Shown here: in pieces, positions 26,407 through 38,554 of the stretch
How positions within the stretch are numbered: the first letter of the stretch is position 1
Layout: the number at the start of each line of letters is the position of its first letter
Assembly (NCBI GenBank): GCA_007570785.1
Contig: ML661799.1
Span: 1,881,012-1,945,011 of the forward strand
From: Antilocapra americana
Taxonomy: Eukaryota > Chordata > Mammalia > Artiodactyla > Antilocapridae
Reading direction: 5' to 3'
DNA length: 64,000 nucleotides
Program-made: the position numbers and the translations under genes
The notes under the pieces: model-generated
Seen by the model: only the letters and a program-made list of their open reading frames with translations
What the model was told of the DNA's origin: nothing
Databases searched by the model: none

Positions 26407-27830
26407 GGCTCCAGCAACTGTTAAGACTACTTTCTGTCACCACATATTATATTTTCGTACTTTCTACAATTTCATATACATGGACTCATACAGCATGAAC
26501 TGTTTTGTGTATGACTTCTTACGCTCAGCATAATGTTGAGAATCCATACTGTAGGAAGGATCCGTTGTTTACTCCTTTTTATTACTGAGTAATGTTGCAT
26601 TACCTGGTTACACTGCAATTGGTTTATCCTTTCTCTTGTCCGTGGACGTTGGACTTTTCCCCAGTTTTTGGTTATTTTGAATTGGGCTGTTACGGACATT
26701 TGAACAAGTCTGTGTGGATATATAATTTCACTTTTCTAGGTAAATATCTAGAAATGGAATTCCTAGGTTATATGAAAAGTGAATTTTTAATTTTGTAAGA
26801 AAGGGTCAAACTGTTTTTCCAAAGTGGTTGAATCATTTTACACTATAACCAGTAGTATATCAAAGTTCCAGCCATCTCCACAAATTCACCAGCATTTGAT
26901 ATTTTAGTCTTTTAAATTTTAGTTGCCTTTTGAATTTTAGTTATCTAGTAAATGTCCAGTTGTATCTCATTGCATTTTAAAATTTCATATCTCTAATAAC
27001 TTATGATGTTGAACAACTTTTCATGTGTTCACGTTTTTTAAAATTCATACACCTTCTTTAGTGCAATGTCTGTTCAAATCTTTTGTTCATTTTTTTCAGG
27101 TTATTTGCTTTATATTATTGAGCTGTAAAAGTTCTTTATCTATTTCATGTGTAAATCCTTTTTCTGTTATGTGGTGCATATATTTTCTCATGATCTGTGG
27201 CTTGCCTTTACATTTTCTTTTCTTTTTAATTTATTTATTTATTTTTGGCTGTGTTGGATCTTCATTGCTGCGTGCAGGTTTTCTCTAGTTGGAGTGAGTG
27301 GAGGCTTCTCTTCATTGAGGTGCACAGGTTTCTCATTGAGTGGCTTCTCATTGCAGAGCACAGGTTCTAGACACACAGGCTTCAGTAGCTGTGGCTCATG
27401 GTCTCAATAGTTGTGGTGCACAAACTTAGTTGCTCCCAGGCATGTGGGATTTTCCCTGACTGGGGATCAAACCGATGTAGGCGTCCGATACATTGGCAAA
27501 CCGATCTTTATCCACTGTACCACCAGATGAGTCCTACATTTTGTTCATTATGTTTCAAAGAGTGCCTCATTTTTGATGAAGTCCAATGATCAGTATTTTC
27601 TTTTATGGCTTGTGATTTTGGGATCTTCCTTAAGAAATCTTTACCTTATGCAAGGCTGTACAGATTTTTGCCTTTGTTTTCCTATCCTAAACATAAGAGT
27701 TTTAGCTTTATGGTCCATTTCAAGTTAAATGTGGTGTGAGGAGTTGAGGTTCATGTTTTTCTGTATGGATATCCCACTATTCATTGACTAGACTATCCTC
27801 TCCCTGTTAAATTACCTTAGCAATTGTGGT
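26407..27830 (-). repeat. LINE-1 fragment, reverse, split by a CHR-1 SINE
   Basis: Reverse L1 3'-region landmarks run through CATACAGCATGAACTGTTTTG, GTTGCATTACCTGG..., AAAGTGGTTGAATCATTTTAC and, after the SINE, GATGAAGTCCAATGATCAG. Two parts, 26407-27208 and 27543-27830, belong to one insertion. Decay is heavy; no frame survives. Confidence 0.75.
27217..27534 (-). repeat. CHR-1-type SINE nested in L1
   Basis: GGCTGTGTTGGATCTTCATT, CTTCAGTAGCTGTGGCTC and GTGGTGCACAAACTTAGTTG mark the long CHR-1-like cetartiodactyl SINE in reverse. A candidate 8-bp duplication TACATTTT lies at 27209-27216 and 27535-27542. Confidence 0.75.
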
Positions 27831-27924
27831 AGCCTGCCTTTAAGATGGCACCTAATGAAAACCTTTTTATTTAGGCCCCTGTATCTTCCTCTTTCATATA
27901 GACTATGACTGATCTGTGCAACCA

Positions 27925-28300
27925 ATATCACATTTGTCTTGTTTGGGCTGCTGAAACAAAAATATCGTAGACTGTGTGGCTTAAACAGCAGAAATTTATT
28001 TCTCACAGTTTTGGAGGCAGGAGAGGCCAAGATAAAGGTGCCAGCCAATTCAGTTCCTAATGAGGACCCTCTTCCTGGTTTGAAGATGGATGCCTTCTTG
28101 CTGTATCCTCATGTGATGGAGAAAGGTATCATCTTTCTTGTGTCTCTTCTTATCAGAGCACTAATCTCTTTCATGAAGGCTCCACCCGAGGGACTGAATT
28201 ACCTCCCAAAGACTCTAGTTCCAAATATTACATTGAGGATTATGGCTTCAATATATAAATTTTGGGGGAATACAAGTTCATAGCAGTATTGCAGAAATCA
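27925..28300. repeat. Ancient interspersed repeat
   Basis: Carries the recurrent mammalian motif TTTGGGCTGCTGAAACAAAA, GGCTTAAACAGCAGAAATTT, then TTCTCACAGTTTTGGAGGC. A relative lies at 48340-48690. I do not name the family. Confidence 0.6.
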
Positions 28301-28975
28301 GGGAGTATAACTTATATTAGGTCATAAAAGCATTGGCTTTCACCTACTCCCTTGGATCACTCATCTAGGGGAAGTGAGCTGGATGCTTATGCCACATTGA
28401 TGAATTTTATGGGGATACAGTGCAGTCCATGGCAGGAGGTCTAGTCTTCCCACTCCTCTGGCAGGGAAGACAAAAGACTGAAGAACTCGTCGATTTCCTG
28501 ACACTCTGTAGAAGAGGCTTTGTACAAACTTGGACATGCATTTAATGTTTGCAAAACACCTGGCCATAGTCAAAGCATTTCTATATGCTTTGTCCTTTTT
28601 GTCTTCACAACAGTGTGGGGCAGGGAGAGAGGGCAGTGGGCTAAGGAAGTTCTATATACTTGGGTATAAAGGATCACAACCTGACTAACTCTTGGTTGAC
28701 AGGCCAATGGGAATAAGGAAGGAGAGAGAGAGACTGACATGGGGAAGGATGGAAGGGAGAGGACTTATCATTTTCCAAAATCAGTGTCAGCACCTATTTT
28801 TCTTTGAGGGAAGAATTATTATAATCCTATCATTCAGATAAAGAAATAGAACTCATTCACAAACCATAGTTATTAAGTGGCTGGATCCATAACCTGGTGC
28901 TCAGTCATCAGGGCCTTGGGCATAGCTGCAGACCTGAGTCTTGTGAAAAACCACAGGCCTGAACTTTAAGTTAAC

Positions 28976-29045
28976 ATAGGCTGCCCTCTATGGGGTCACA
29001 CAGAGTCAGACACAACTGAAGTGACTTAGCAGCAGCAGTGGCAGC
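28976..29045 (+). repeat. BovB/Bov-tA 3' tail fragment
   Basis: GGGGTCACACAGAGTCAGAC followed by AACTGAAGTGACTTAG and an AGC-rich end, the usual 3' terminus of this SINE family. Confidence 0.75.
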
Positions 29046-29567
29046 AGACCAAGGAACCCAAGGTATTCCACTTGTAATGTGACTCACTCTCTGATCCCCA
29101 GGTTCCAAGGCCTCCTGGGCTGAGGTCCTGCCAAGTCTCTCAGTAGGTTGGTCTGGCTGCAGCTTGGCTCTTTCTTAACCTCCCATCCTGCCAGGCATCT
29201 CGGATCTCAGTCAGCCTCATTGCCCTGAGCAGTCAAAGTGGTCCAGGGTAGAGACTGGAGGGCAGAAAGGACAGCTGTCCCTAGGGAAGGGAAGTGCCAA
29301 GAGGTGCAGAGAAAGCAGTGGCAATTTGAGCAGAAGTCAGAGAGGATCATGGCAGCCCAGAGTCTAGCCACATTGCTTAGAGTCATCTTTGTCCCTGTGT
29401 TGGGCAACCTTGGGTAGATCAGTTGTGCTCTGGACTTAGAGTCCTGTCTGAGAAGTGAAAGCCAAAAGGAATGGCTCCTATAACTCCTCTAAGCTGATTT
29501 CCTATGGTTGGTGCCTCACAGCTGCTGGTGGTTCTGCGTTCACTTGCTCCGGGTCCCTCACCATCCT

Positions 29568-29740
29568 TTAAAATATATTTTTTAAATTTTATATTAGAGT
29601 ATAGTTGATTAACAGTGTTACATTAGTTTCAGGTGTACAGCAAAGTTTTATATATATATATATATATATATCTCGATTCTTTTTCCAGTTCTTTTCCCAT
29701 TTACATTATTATAGACAGTCCCCCTCCACTCTTTTACTCG
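29568..29740. repeat. LINE-derived repeat with internal (TA)n
   Basis: TTAGAGTATAGTTGATTAAC...GGTGTACAGCAAAG followed by about 12 TA units (29650-29672). The same family recurs at 37335-37735, 45592-45860 and 47488-47670. Confidence 0.6.
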
Positions 29741-29991
29741 TCACTCAAAGTGCCTCGAACCAAGTCCTGGCCTCCACCAGCCCCTGACAAGGGTTCCTGG
29801 AACTGCTTAGGCCCCAGGGTTCCAGACAGGACTTTGCTCTGACTGCTCTATGTAGAGAAAATAGACTATGGCTCATCCAAGAGGCTGTGATGCCCAGTGG
29901 TTCAGACTGTGACCTTGAAATCAGGTCTCTAAGCTTTGAAACAGGTCCCATCAATTATTACTGAGTGCCTTTGGGAAAATTACTTAACCTC

Positions 29992-30192
29992 ACTGTGTGG
30001 CTCAGATGGTAAAGAATCTGCCTGCAATGGGGGAGACTTGGGTTCGATCCCTGGGTTGGGAAGATCCCCTGGAGGAGGGCATGGCAATCCACTCCAGTTC
30101 TTGCCTGGAGAATCCCCATGGACAGAGGAGTCTGGCAGGCTATGATCCATGGGGTTGCAAAGAGTAGGACACGACTGAGTGACTAAGTACAC
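29992..30192 (+). repeat. Bov-tA SINE
   Basis: Near full-length: GTGTGGCTCAGATGGTAAAG head, GGGTTCGATCCCTGG B-box region, GAATCCCCATGGACAGAGG body and an AC-rich tail. Confidence 0.92.
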
Positions 30193-30989
30193 ACACAACA
30201 CAGAGTTAATAACAGTATGTTCACTGTGGTGTTACAAGGAACACATGAATCTGTAAACAGCAACAGCATGAGTCATTTGCTGTTCTGATCTCCTGGGATG
30301 GGAGAGGGTAGGGTGGGGACATGGGCTGAAGGGAGGGTGCTGTGCACCAAAGAATAAATACCACATTTGGGTTGCTGTTCTGCTGTATTTCCTCCTGTCC
30401 CTGGATCAAGGAAAGCTAAATTGCTCTGAAATTAACACAGATGAAGGCTCTAAGAGTGAGTTTCCTTTGAGGAGAAATTAATCCCTGGCAAACGTGATTA
30501 TGGGAAATGCAGATGCAGCAGGGCTACCTCATTCATCCTACCTGAGCCTCCTCCTCCCTCCCAAGCGCCTCTTCCTCCAGCACCGTCCCCCCTCAACACT
30601 TCAGGCTAGTGTCCTGGGTTGATGCTGCCCTCCAGCACGTGCTGGCCCAATATCTACTGTATACATTCCTGCATGGCCTCTGGGTCCTTAGATGTGTGCT
30701 TAGAGGTAAGCATCTGTCCCCTGTCAGACCAGGAAGACCTGGGAAGAAGACCCTCTTTTCTTTTCCTCCCTAAGGTCACTCACATGGCATAGGAAGAGGG
30801 GTACTCATGGGAGCATAGGAATCTTTATCACTGAACCACCAGGGAAGCCCTCATCATCTTATTCTGATGATAAGAGAGGAGAGAAGAAAGTGAGCTCTGG
30901 TGGGAAGATGTAGAAACCATTAAACCTGAAATAGGCAAACAGGCAGGCTTAGCCTCTGAAATGTCACTATGCCTGTAATTACAGGCAAC

Positions 30990-31192
30990 ACCCAGGTGGC
31001 GCTAGGGGTAAAGAACCTGCCTCGCCAATGCAGGCGATATGAGATACTGGTTCCATCCCTGAGTTGGGAAGATCCCCTGGAGGAGGGTATAGCAACCCAC
31101 TCCAGTATTCTTGCCTAGAGGAGCCTGGCGAGCTACAGTCCATAGGGTCGCATAGAGTTGGACATGGCTGAAGCAACTTAGTACAGCACAAA
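30990..31192 (+). repeat. Bov-tA SINE
   Basis: Head CACCCAGGTGGCGCTAGGGG, body GATCCCCTGGAGGAGGG, tail GAGTTGGACATGGCTGAAGC. Confidence 0.9.
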
Positions 31193-32264
31193 GGACACAG
31201 AGCTCCAGGTGCCCCTGCGCACCCGGGCAGCACCCAACCCTGGGCCAGGGGAAGGCACTTAAAGCATTCTACCCCTCCAGCTGATGGGAGGCCCCACCCC
31301 TGTCCTTCTGCTCCCCCACTTCGTTAATCTGGGATAGGGACTGAAAGGGTGATGGATGGATTCCACTGGTGACATGTACCAGAGTCACAAACTCAGTGAA
31401 CATTGTAATTTGCCCATTAACAATTTAATCCTTGACTTAAGGTCAGAAGACGTCAGAGAATATCAAACATTGGATGTAGAGAAGTTGACAGAAATGTAGT
31501 GGAGGAGAAGTGAAGCAAGCAAGGCTGCTTTAGTGCAGAGAGGTTTGTCAGGCTGCTGGGGGCAGAGGATAAGGAAAAAGTAGAGAGAGCTGCCTGCTGG
31601 GATGGGGCAGGACATACACCCTCCAAAGGGAATTGGCAGAGGGTAGGGTAGGGGGATGGACACTCCCAGTTGGTTCCTGGGGTGGGAAGGTAGAAAAGGC
31701 TTGAACTTACAGTGAGGCTGAGCAGGGCTAGCATCTGGTGGCATGACCTTGAGGATAAGAAACTTGCCTAATACAGAAGGATTACAACACAGTAATATTT
31801 CTCTCCACCAAAGTGCAGGGTTGGAATAGATCCAAGACCCTGTGTGGAAGTCTGCCCCACCCCCCAAAAAAAGAGGGAAAGGAAAGGAAAAGAAATCTCC
31901 ATTCCTTCACCCTGCTCTTTTCTTTACCCTTCCCCACTCCCTCCTCTTCTCCCTCCCCTTCCACATCTTCCTGGTCTGATTCCTTGGGAAAGACAAAGAG
32001 GGGATTGGGCACTGGGCAGATCAGAAGAGAGGAAAGATGGACTCAGAGCAGATGGGATGGGAGTGAGAAAGTTGGTAAGCACTGTTCTAAGCACTTATAG
32101 CAACTGTTTAATCCCGCCACCACCCTAGCCCGACGAGGTACGACACTTATCCCCACGGTGCAGGAGAGGCTACAGCAGCACAGAGAGGTTGATGGTGTAG
32201 ACCATAACTGTGCCCCCTTACAAGTTGGCCCGATTCAGAGACTTGGCCTCTCAGAGCTGTGAGA

Positions 32265-32625
32265 AAAGACTGTTGTTGTTCAGTCGCTAAGTCGTGTCTG
32301 ACTCTTTGAGACCCCATGTACTGCAGAACACCAGACTTCTGTCCTTCACTATCTCCCAGAGTTTCCTCAAACTCATGTCCATTGAGTCGATGATGCTATC
32401 TAGCCATCTCATCCTTCGTCTCCCCCTTCTCCTCCTGCTTTCAATCTTGCCCAGCCTCAGGGTTTTTCCCAATGAGTCAGCTCTTCTCATCAGGTGGCCA
32501 AAGGATTAGGAGTTTCACCTTAAGCGTCAGTCCAACCCTGAATATTCAGGGTTGATTCCCTTTAGGATTGACTGCCTTGACCTCCTTGCTGTCCAAGGGA
32601 CTCTCAAACGTCTTCTCCAGCTAGC
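32265..32625 (-). repeat. BovB (RTE) 3'-end fragment, reverse
   Basis: On the minus strand a decayed reading frame carries the BovB C-terminal region (RRADSLGKTLRLGKIESRRR and RMRWLDSIIDSMDMSL). It starts mid-ORF and ends in the GTTGTTCAGTCGCTAAGTCG (top-strand) 3' tail. BovB is an RTE retrotransposon spread horizontally between reptiles and ruminants and is the source of the Bov-tA tails. Confidence 0.85.
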
Positions 32626-34138
32626 CGTTACCTTATTTCCCCCTGTTCTAAAGCAGAGACACAGCTAGCTGGAGACAGAAACAGAACAGAATCCCAGACT
32701 ATGGCATGGCACGCCTGTGTAATCTCTTCTCTCAATGACCCCTCACATTCCACCTCCCAGGCACACTTGATGCCAAGACCACAGTGTCTTGATTGCCTTA
32801 GTTGTATAATGAATATTGAAATCAGGTTAGTTTTTCAGTTTTGTTCTTTTTAAAGTTGTTCGGCTATCCCAGGTTCTTTACTTTTCCATATGAATTTTGT
32901 AATTCAGCTTGTTGATTTCTATGAAAATCCCTACTGGGGTTTTGCTCGGGACTGTGTGTGATTTGTGAATCAATCTGGGGACGAGAAGGTGGAAGGTAAG
33001 CCTGAACAGAGTTGAGATTACAGCGTCTATCACAGGGGTTTGAAGTTGCCTGTTTATTTGTTTTTCTCTCTCAACAGGCCGTGAGCACACTGAGGCTAGG
33101 GGCTGTGCTTTATTTACCATTTATTGTTTGCTGTATACCTCCCGCCTCCAAACACTGTGCCTGGCATGTAACAGTTGCTCAATATGTATCTGTTACAGGA
33201 GCAAATATTTATTTGATCCTTTATCTGTTTATTCAACAAAAATGGATTTTTGTTTGCTTTCGTTCTATTTTCTGTCTTTCTTACGGATGGAGTCTAATCT
33301 TATAAATGATTGCTGTATTGGTGCCATGTTCTGAGGAATATGCCCAAGGCTCTGCATGTCTTTTTGAAGTATATGTGTGCGCATGTGTATGTACACACAC
33401 ACACACATGCACACAGGTCTGCATGCGATGAGTACGTTTAGCATCACAGGAGACCTTCCTCTAACAGCCCAAGTTAGTAGATGCCTTTCTATTCTTCCGT
33501 TCTAGGATTTGCAGAGGGGTAGCTGTGGGAGACTAGGTTTTAAAAACATGTTAGCTATGTTTCTCCTTCCTCTGAAAATTTTAAACTTCGTTTTATTAGA
33601 AAATGAATCAAATAATTATGTCTATTCCTTCATCTCTGAATCATGACTTTCCCCAAGTCTGAAGCTTGAGGAAACAACATTGACTTATGTTTAATGTAGC
33701 TGCTGCCAGCTGCTAGAGGCTATGGCTCCTCTGAAGTTGTGGAGGTCCCTGCTCCATGGATGCTGTGGGAGCTGCTCCTAGGCTGGACAAGGGGCTGAAG
33801 GAAGTGGCTCAGCTCCACGTTTCTCTCTGGATATTTTCTCTGCCATTTGACTGAAATGATTTCTAGTAACTAATTAAGTGAATGGTTAAAGCTTATTTTT
33901 CAATTAAAATTCAATTCCAGCAAATATTGGAAACATTGATGAAGCTTATTTAAGCACCAAGCTTCCTTTCTGCAGAAAATCAAATTGTCTGCTAGAAAAA
34001 GACAGCTTCTTCCCATCAAGACCTACAAGCTTGAGTGTTCTTTACACTAACTAACCCGTGTTAGAGCCCAGCTTTGAGCCAGAAGGCAACACAGCACAGC
34101 GGAAGAACCAGACTGACTTGAGATTAGGGTCTAGAGAG

Positions 34139-34518
34139 TTGGGAATATCCCCTGGAGAAGGAAATGGCAACTCACTCTAGTATTCTTGCCTGAAAAATCC
34201 CATGGACAGAGGAGCCTACCATGCTACACCCTGTGCGTGCGTGCTAAGTCACTTCAGTCATGTCCACCTTTTTGTGACACTATGGACTGTAGTTTGCCAG
34301 GCTCCTCTGACCATGGGATTCTCAGGCAAGAATATTGGAATGGCTTGCGATGCCCTTCTCCAGGGGATCTTCCTGGCACTGGGATCGAAACCACATCTTT
34401 TCCATCTCCCGCACAGACAGGTGGGTTTTTTTTTTTTTTTTTTACCACTAGCGCCACGTAGGAAACCCATGCTACAGTCCATTGTGTCGCAGAGTCAGAC
34501 ACGACTGGGTGAATGAGC
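34139..34518 (+). repeat. Bov-tA SINE split by a second Bov-tA
   Basis: The outer copy runs 34139-34228, stops in the middle of GGCTACAGTCC-type sequence, and resumes at 34477 through GTCGCAGAGTCAGACACGAC. The 10-bp sequence CCATGCTACA is present on both sides of the interruption (34219-34228 and 34467-34476). Confidence 0.88.
34229..34466 (-). repeat. Inner Bov-tA SINE with an internal T18 tract
   Basis: A full reverse Bov-tA: GCTAAGTCACTTCAGTCATG at its left end, GCGCCACGTAGGAAACCC at its right. An 18-T run (34426-34443) replaces the usual short TTCTTTACC segment. It is bounded by the 10-bp duplication described for the outer copy. Confidence 0.88.
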
Positions 34519-36295
34519 ACACACAAGCACACGCCGCAGTTTACCAGTTCTATGACTTCAGGCAAGTGACTTCGTATTTCTGAGCCTGTTTCCTCATCCA
34601 GGAAAAGGTAGTTAATAACTCCTACTGTATGCAATTTGTATAATTATGTAAGAATAGTGAATAGCACACAGCAAATAGCTATTGTGTATCTCTGGTTTGT
34701 GGGCTGAGTGTGAGCACAGACCTATTTGTGAGTGTGTGGAGCAGTATATATGACATGTTGGGGGCAGGGTAAGTGCATGGTGTGGGAGAGTGAGCATGGG
34801 GAATGTAGCCCTGTGTCAGTGGAGCTCTGAGAATTAGTGCGGCTGTAATCTCTCCGTAGGTGAAGTCTGCATTCTCCATCCTTCTTGCAGAGGTCTCCAA
34901 AAAGCTTGGGAGGAAGCTTCAGAGGGGATTGCTCAAGGTTTGTCTGAGAATTGTAGGGCACGGCACCCTTCATCAGCTGCAGCTCTCAGATCCTGTCTCA
35001 GTATTCTAGACATCACTTCTATGCCTTCATCAATCCCTGGTGACTTGTTAAAAGACTTCAAAGGAGAAACTTTAGACTAGAAACCTCACTTGCCTTCACA
35101 TTTTTTAAACATTGAAGATATAGCTATAAAGAACATATCTGTGAATGCTAATTAGCCTCCAGAGAGGGAGAAAGATGAGGGTTGAAGAGAGACATAGACA
35201 CAGAGCTATAGAGGCCAGAAAAATGCTTTAGGGATGGCAGGGGGAAAGAGAGTAACTCTGAATTCTGTAAAATTACCTTAAGGATACACATACTTCATGA
35301 AGGTGAAAAAGACCAAGTATCAACAGCTAAAGGATCTGATCCCAGAGATGAGTGAGACCAAAGATGGAGTGGAATTTCCCTTTTCAGAGAGGTTCATGAA
35401 GTGGGCTGGGCTGTCTGCTTCAAAGAGACAGAAAAGACTACCCAGAATGAGGTGCAATAGGCACTAGGAGTATGGGGTGTGATCTCAGGGTAGCTGTTCA
35501 GTCTCTTATCCCGTCTTTCATTCCTATACCCACTAACCCCCAGTCTCTTATATCTAACTCCCACTTTAATAGGAAACACAAAAAGTGAATCTTTATTTAC
35601 TCCAGGTACATTTATAAACAGTCTTATTTGATCCTAACAATATCCATATGAGGTAGATACTTAGGAAATATTATCTCCACTTATTAAATAAGGTCACATC
35701 TGAAACTAACTCCTGACTATGGATCAGGCTGCTTCTAGCCTTTGGGTCTTGAAGGTTTGGTTTGTTGCTTTCTAATTATTTCAGTCTTCATTTTCCCGTC
35801 AGATTACCAAGTAAATACATGCCTACTAAAAGCTTATTTAAAATACTGAAACTTACGAAGAAGTCTATAAAAATCGTTAGTAATCCATAGTGATCGCTAT
35901 TTTCTTTATGGCTTTGATAATTATTGCCATTAGTTAAGATGCTCTGTTAGAAATGCATTTAGCTGTAAGCAACAGAGAATTTGACTACTAGCACAAGATA
36001 AGAGGTTTAAAAAATAGGGAGTTTTTCTGTTTGTTTTTTGTATATTAGGACCTGTGAACAATTGCCACTGTTGGTTGAGTGGTTCAGCAATGGATTGACA
36101 TTTGAAAATGTTTTTAGCCTTTGCCTCATGGTTATAAAATGTCTGCTGCAGCTCCAAAAATCACAGGCAGGTGCGAGGCAATAAGAAGAGACGACAAGGC
36201 ATTAATATCAAATGTTCCTCAATGAGAAAAGAAAAACCTTTCCCCAAAGTTCCTGGCAGATTTCTTCTGTCCAAAATTTGTGGGCCATACGTTCA

Positions 36296-36505
36296 TGCAT
36301 GCTCAGTTGCTTCAGTCATGTCCAACTCTTTGCAACCCTGTGGACTGTCGCCTGCCAGGCTCCTTTGTCCATGGGATTCTCCAGGCAAGAATACTAAAGT
36401 GGGCTTCCATGCCCTCCTCTAGAGGATTTGTCCAACCCAGGGATCAAACCTGGGTCTTCTGCATTGCAGGCAGGTTCTTTACTGCTGAGCCTCCAGGGAA
36501 GCCCC
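36296..36505 (-). repeat. Bov-tA SINE, reverse
   Basis: GCTCAGTTGCTTCAGTCATG through GGGATCAAACCTGGGTCTTC and a final GCCTCCAGGGAAGCCCC. Nearly full length. Confidence 0.92.
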
Positions 36506-37162
36506 TATGGGCCATAACTGGGTTATAAAACTACTCTTACTTTTAAGGAAGGCTGGTAAAAAATATTTTGCTTTTCCAGACTCTCTAACTGAAGTAGGTT
36601 AGGAAGAAGGGGTTTGGGAGGGAGTTGGGGTTTGCCCATCAATGGTGTCAGCCCCAGATGCAATGCTCTGATTGGCCAAGCCTGGTTCACATATCTATCT
36701 ATGGAACTACAATAGGCTGCCCTCCCACAATCACAGGGACTGCAACTGGTAGAATAAAAATGGGTGCTTGTAAACATAAAAGGAAAATGGATGCTAGGGA
36801 GGCAAGAATGAAAATGGCCATTGTATTTTGTATCAGTTAACTTTTTCTGTACAGCAGATCATCTTCAAACTCACTGGCTAAACAGCAGCACATGATTCCT
36901 CACAAGTCTGTGAGTCATTTGAGCAGTTCTGTCCTAGGTCTGCTTAGATGACTCCTCAGGTCCCTTTCAACTCTCATAATACTACTAGACCCTATTGACT
37001 GGATAGCTAGGATGTCTCAGATAGTGACCTTAGTCTTCTTACGTACTTCCTCACACTTTCCTCGTTCCTCTACTCCTGGTATCTGTTAGTATATTTCAAA
37101 GGTTTTGTGTCCTATTGAGGTATATCTTGGTACAAGTAATGATTTTTAAAAATCAAAAATGA

Positions 37163-37331
37163 ATTTTTTGTTTTTAATTTGCTGTGCCAGGTCTTTGTTG
37201 CAGCATGTGGGGTCTTTAATTGCAGCAGAGGAGCTCTTAGTTGCAGCATGCACAACTAGTTCCCTGACCAGGGGTTGAACCTGGGCCCCTGCATTGGAAG
37301 TCTTAGCCACTGGACCACCACGGATGTTCCA
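37163..37331 (-). repeat. CHR-type SINE, reverse
   Basis: T-rich left end, GCAGCATGTGGGGTCTTTAA, GTTCCCTGACCAGGGGTTGA and GCCACTGGACCACCACGGA. Confidence 0.85.
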
Positions 37332-37334
37332 ATA

Positions 37335-37735
37335 ATTTTTTAATTGAAATATAATTGATTTATAATGTTTTGATAATTTCTACTGTACAGCAAAGTAATT
37401 CAGTTGCATGTAAACTCCGGGAGTTGGTGATGGACAGGGAGGCCCGGTGTGCTGCAGTCCTTGGGGTCACAAAGAGTCAGACACAACTGAGTGACTGAAC
37501 TGAACTGAACTGATATATATATACACATTCTTTTTTATATACATTTCCATTATCACAGAATATTGAATATAGTTCCCTGTGCCTGGGAAATCCCATGGAC
37601 AGAAGAGGCTGACAGGCTAAAGTTCCATGGAGTCACAAGAGTCTGACATGACTCAGCGACTAAACAACAAAGCTACACAGTAGGACTTTGTTGCATATCC
37701 ATTCTATATGTAAGAGTCTCCATCTGCTAACCCCA
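37335..37735. repeat. LINE-derived repeat carrying two SINE/BovB-tail insertions
   Basis: Backbone: AATTGAAATATAATTGATTT, CTGTACAGCAAAGTAATTC, ATATTGAATATAGTTCCCTG, then ACACAGTAGGACTTTG. It is interrupted at 37414-37512 by a BovB-type tail (GGGAGTTGGTGATGGACAGG...) and at about 37584-37671 by a Bov-tA body (GGAAATCCCATGGACAG...). Confidence 0.7.
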
Positions 37736-37892
37736 AACTTGAGATTAAGTAATAGTGTTTGAGGTTCAGCATTAGTTACTCTACATACATAGTTTTGTAA
37801 AATCCTTACCACAACCTGCAAGATACTGCATCCATTTACAGATGAGAAAACCTCGGCTCTAAGAGGCCAGGTGTCTTGTTCAGTCTCCCTGT

Positions 37893-38112
37893 TAAGGGCT
37901 CCGTGTGTACTCAGTCATGTCCAGCTCTTGCAACCCAATGGACTGTAGCCCTCCAGACTCCTCTGTCTGTTGAATTTTCCAGGCAAGAAAGAATACTAGA
38001 ATGGGTTGCCATTTCCTACTCCAGGGGATTTTCCCAACGCGGGGATCAAACCCATGTCTCTTGCTTCTCTTGTGTTGGCAGTTGGATACTTTACCACCAA
38101 CACCACCTGGAA
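37893..38112 (-). repeat. Bov-tA SINE, reverse
   Basis: GTACTCAGTCATGTCCAGC, GGATCAAACCCATGTCTC and ACTTTACCACCAACACCACC. Confidence 0.88.
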
Positions 38113-38554
38113 GCCAGGGGACTCCTTATTCTGAGTTTAGTGCTCTTTTCACCACACCACAGTTGTCTACTGGCTTCCTCAGAACAGACTGGGTCCACCC
38201 ATCATTTTAAGCTGCTGTTGGAAATTGTTACATTGATTCTATTTGAAGGAAAATCCTCTTTGTTCTTCTTTGAGACTTATGTAATAAGATTTAAAGAGGA
38301 CCCTAAAATCGCTAGGTTTGCAACACTGCTGCTATTTGCAACTACTAATGTTTGTGAATTAAGATTTTTATTCTGTGTAACAAAATAAGGTTGAGAAATA
38401 AACAGGATGTGTGAGATTGCAACTATTGCCCAATATCTCAATTTAAAATCTTTTTGTTCATCAAAGAAATCTCTTGATTATTATAGTTATTGACTTTACT
38501 AAGTTAATATAAATATTTTTTAATTTTTAGTTAAGAGCTTTTAAAGGTTTATGA

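Larger units (their letters stand above)
28301..32264. other. Intergenic region with scattered SINE fragments
   Basis: No gene recognised. Contains a BovB/SINE tail piece at 28976-29045, an LINE-derived repeat with a TA microsatellite at 29568-29740, two Bov-tA SINEs (29992-30192 and 30990-31192) and a SINE end at 30815-30851 (CTGAACCACCAGGGAAGCCC). An AT-rich, apparently unique stretch lies at 30420-30520. 31850-32000 is purine/pyrimidine-skewed. Confidence 0.6.
32626..38554. other. Intergenic region rich in nested repeats
   Basis: No gene recognised. Holds an L2-like 3' end near 33080-33200 (GTGCCTGGCATGTAACAGTTG), a CA microsatellite at 33393-33410, a unique AT-rich block at about 33830-34010, SINE-in-SINE at 34139-34518, a reverse Bov-tA at 36296-36505, CHR SINE at 37163-37331, a LINE repeat with two insertions at 37335-37735, and a reverse Bov-tA at 37893-38112. 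Confidence 0.6.

Noticed and set aside
30030..30060. tRNA-like B-box sequence (and similar ones elsewhere)
   Set aside because: These are the tRNA-derived heads of Bov-tA SINEs, not functional tRNA genes; no complete cloverleaf.
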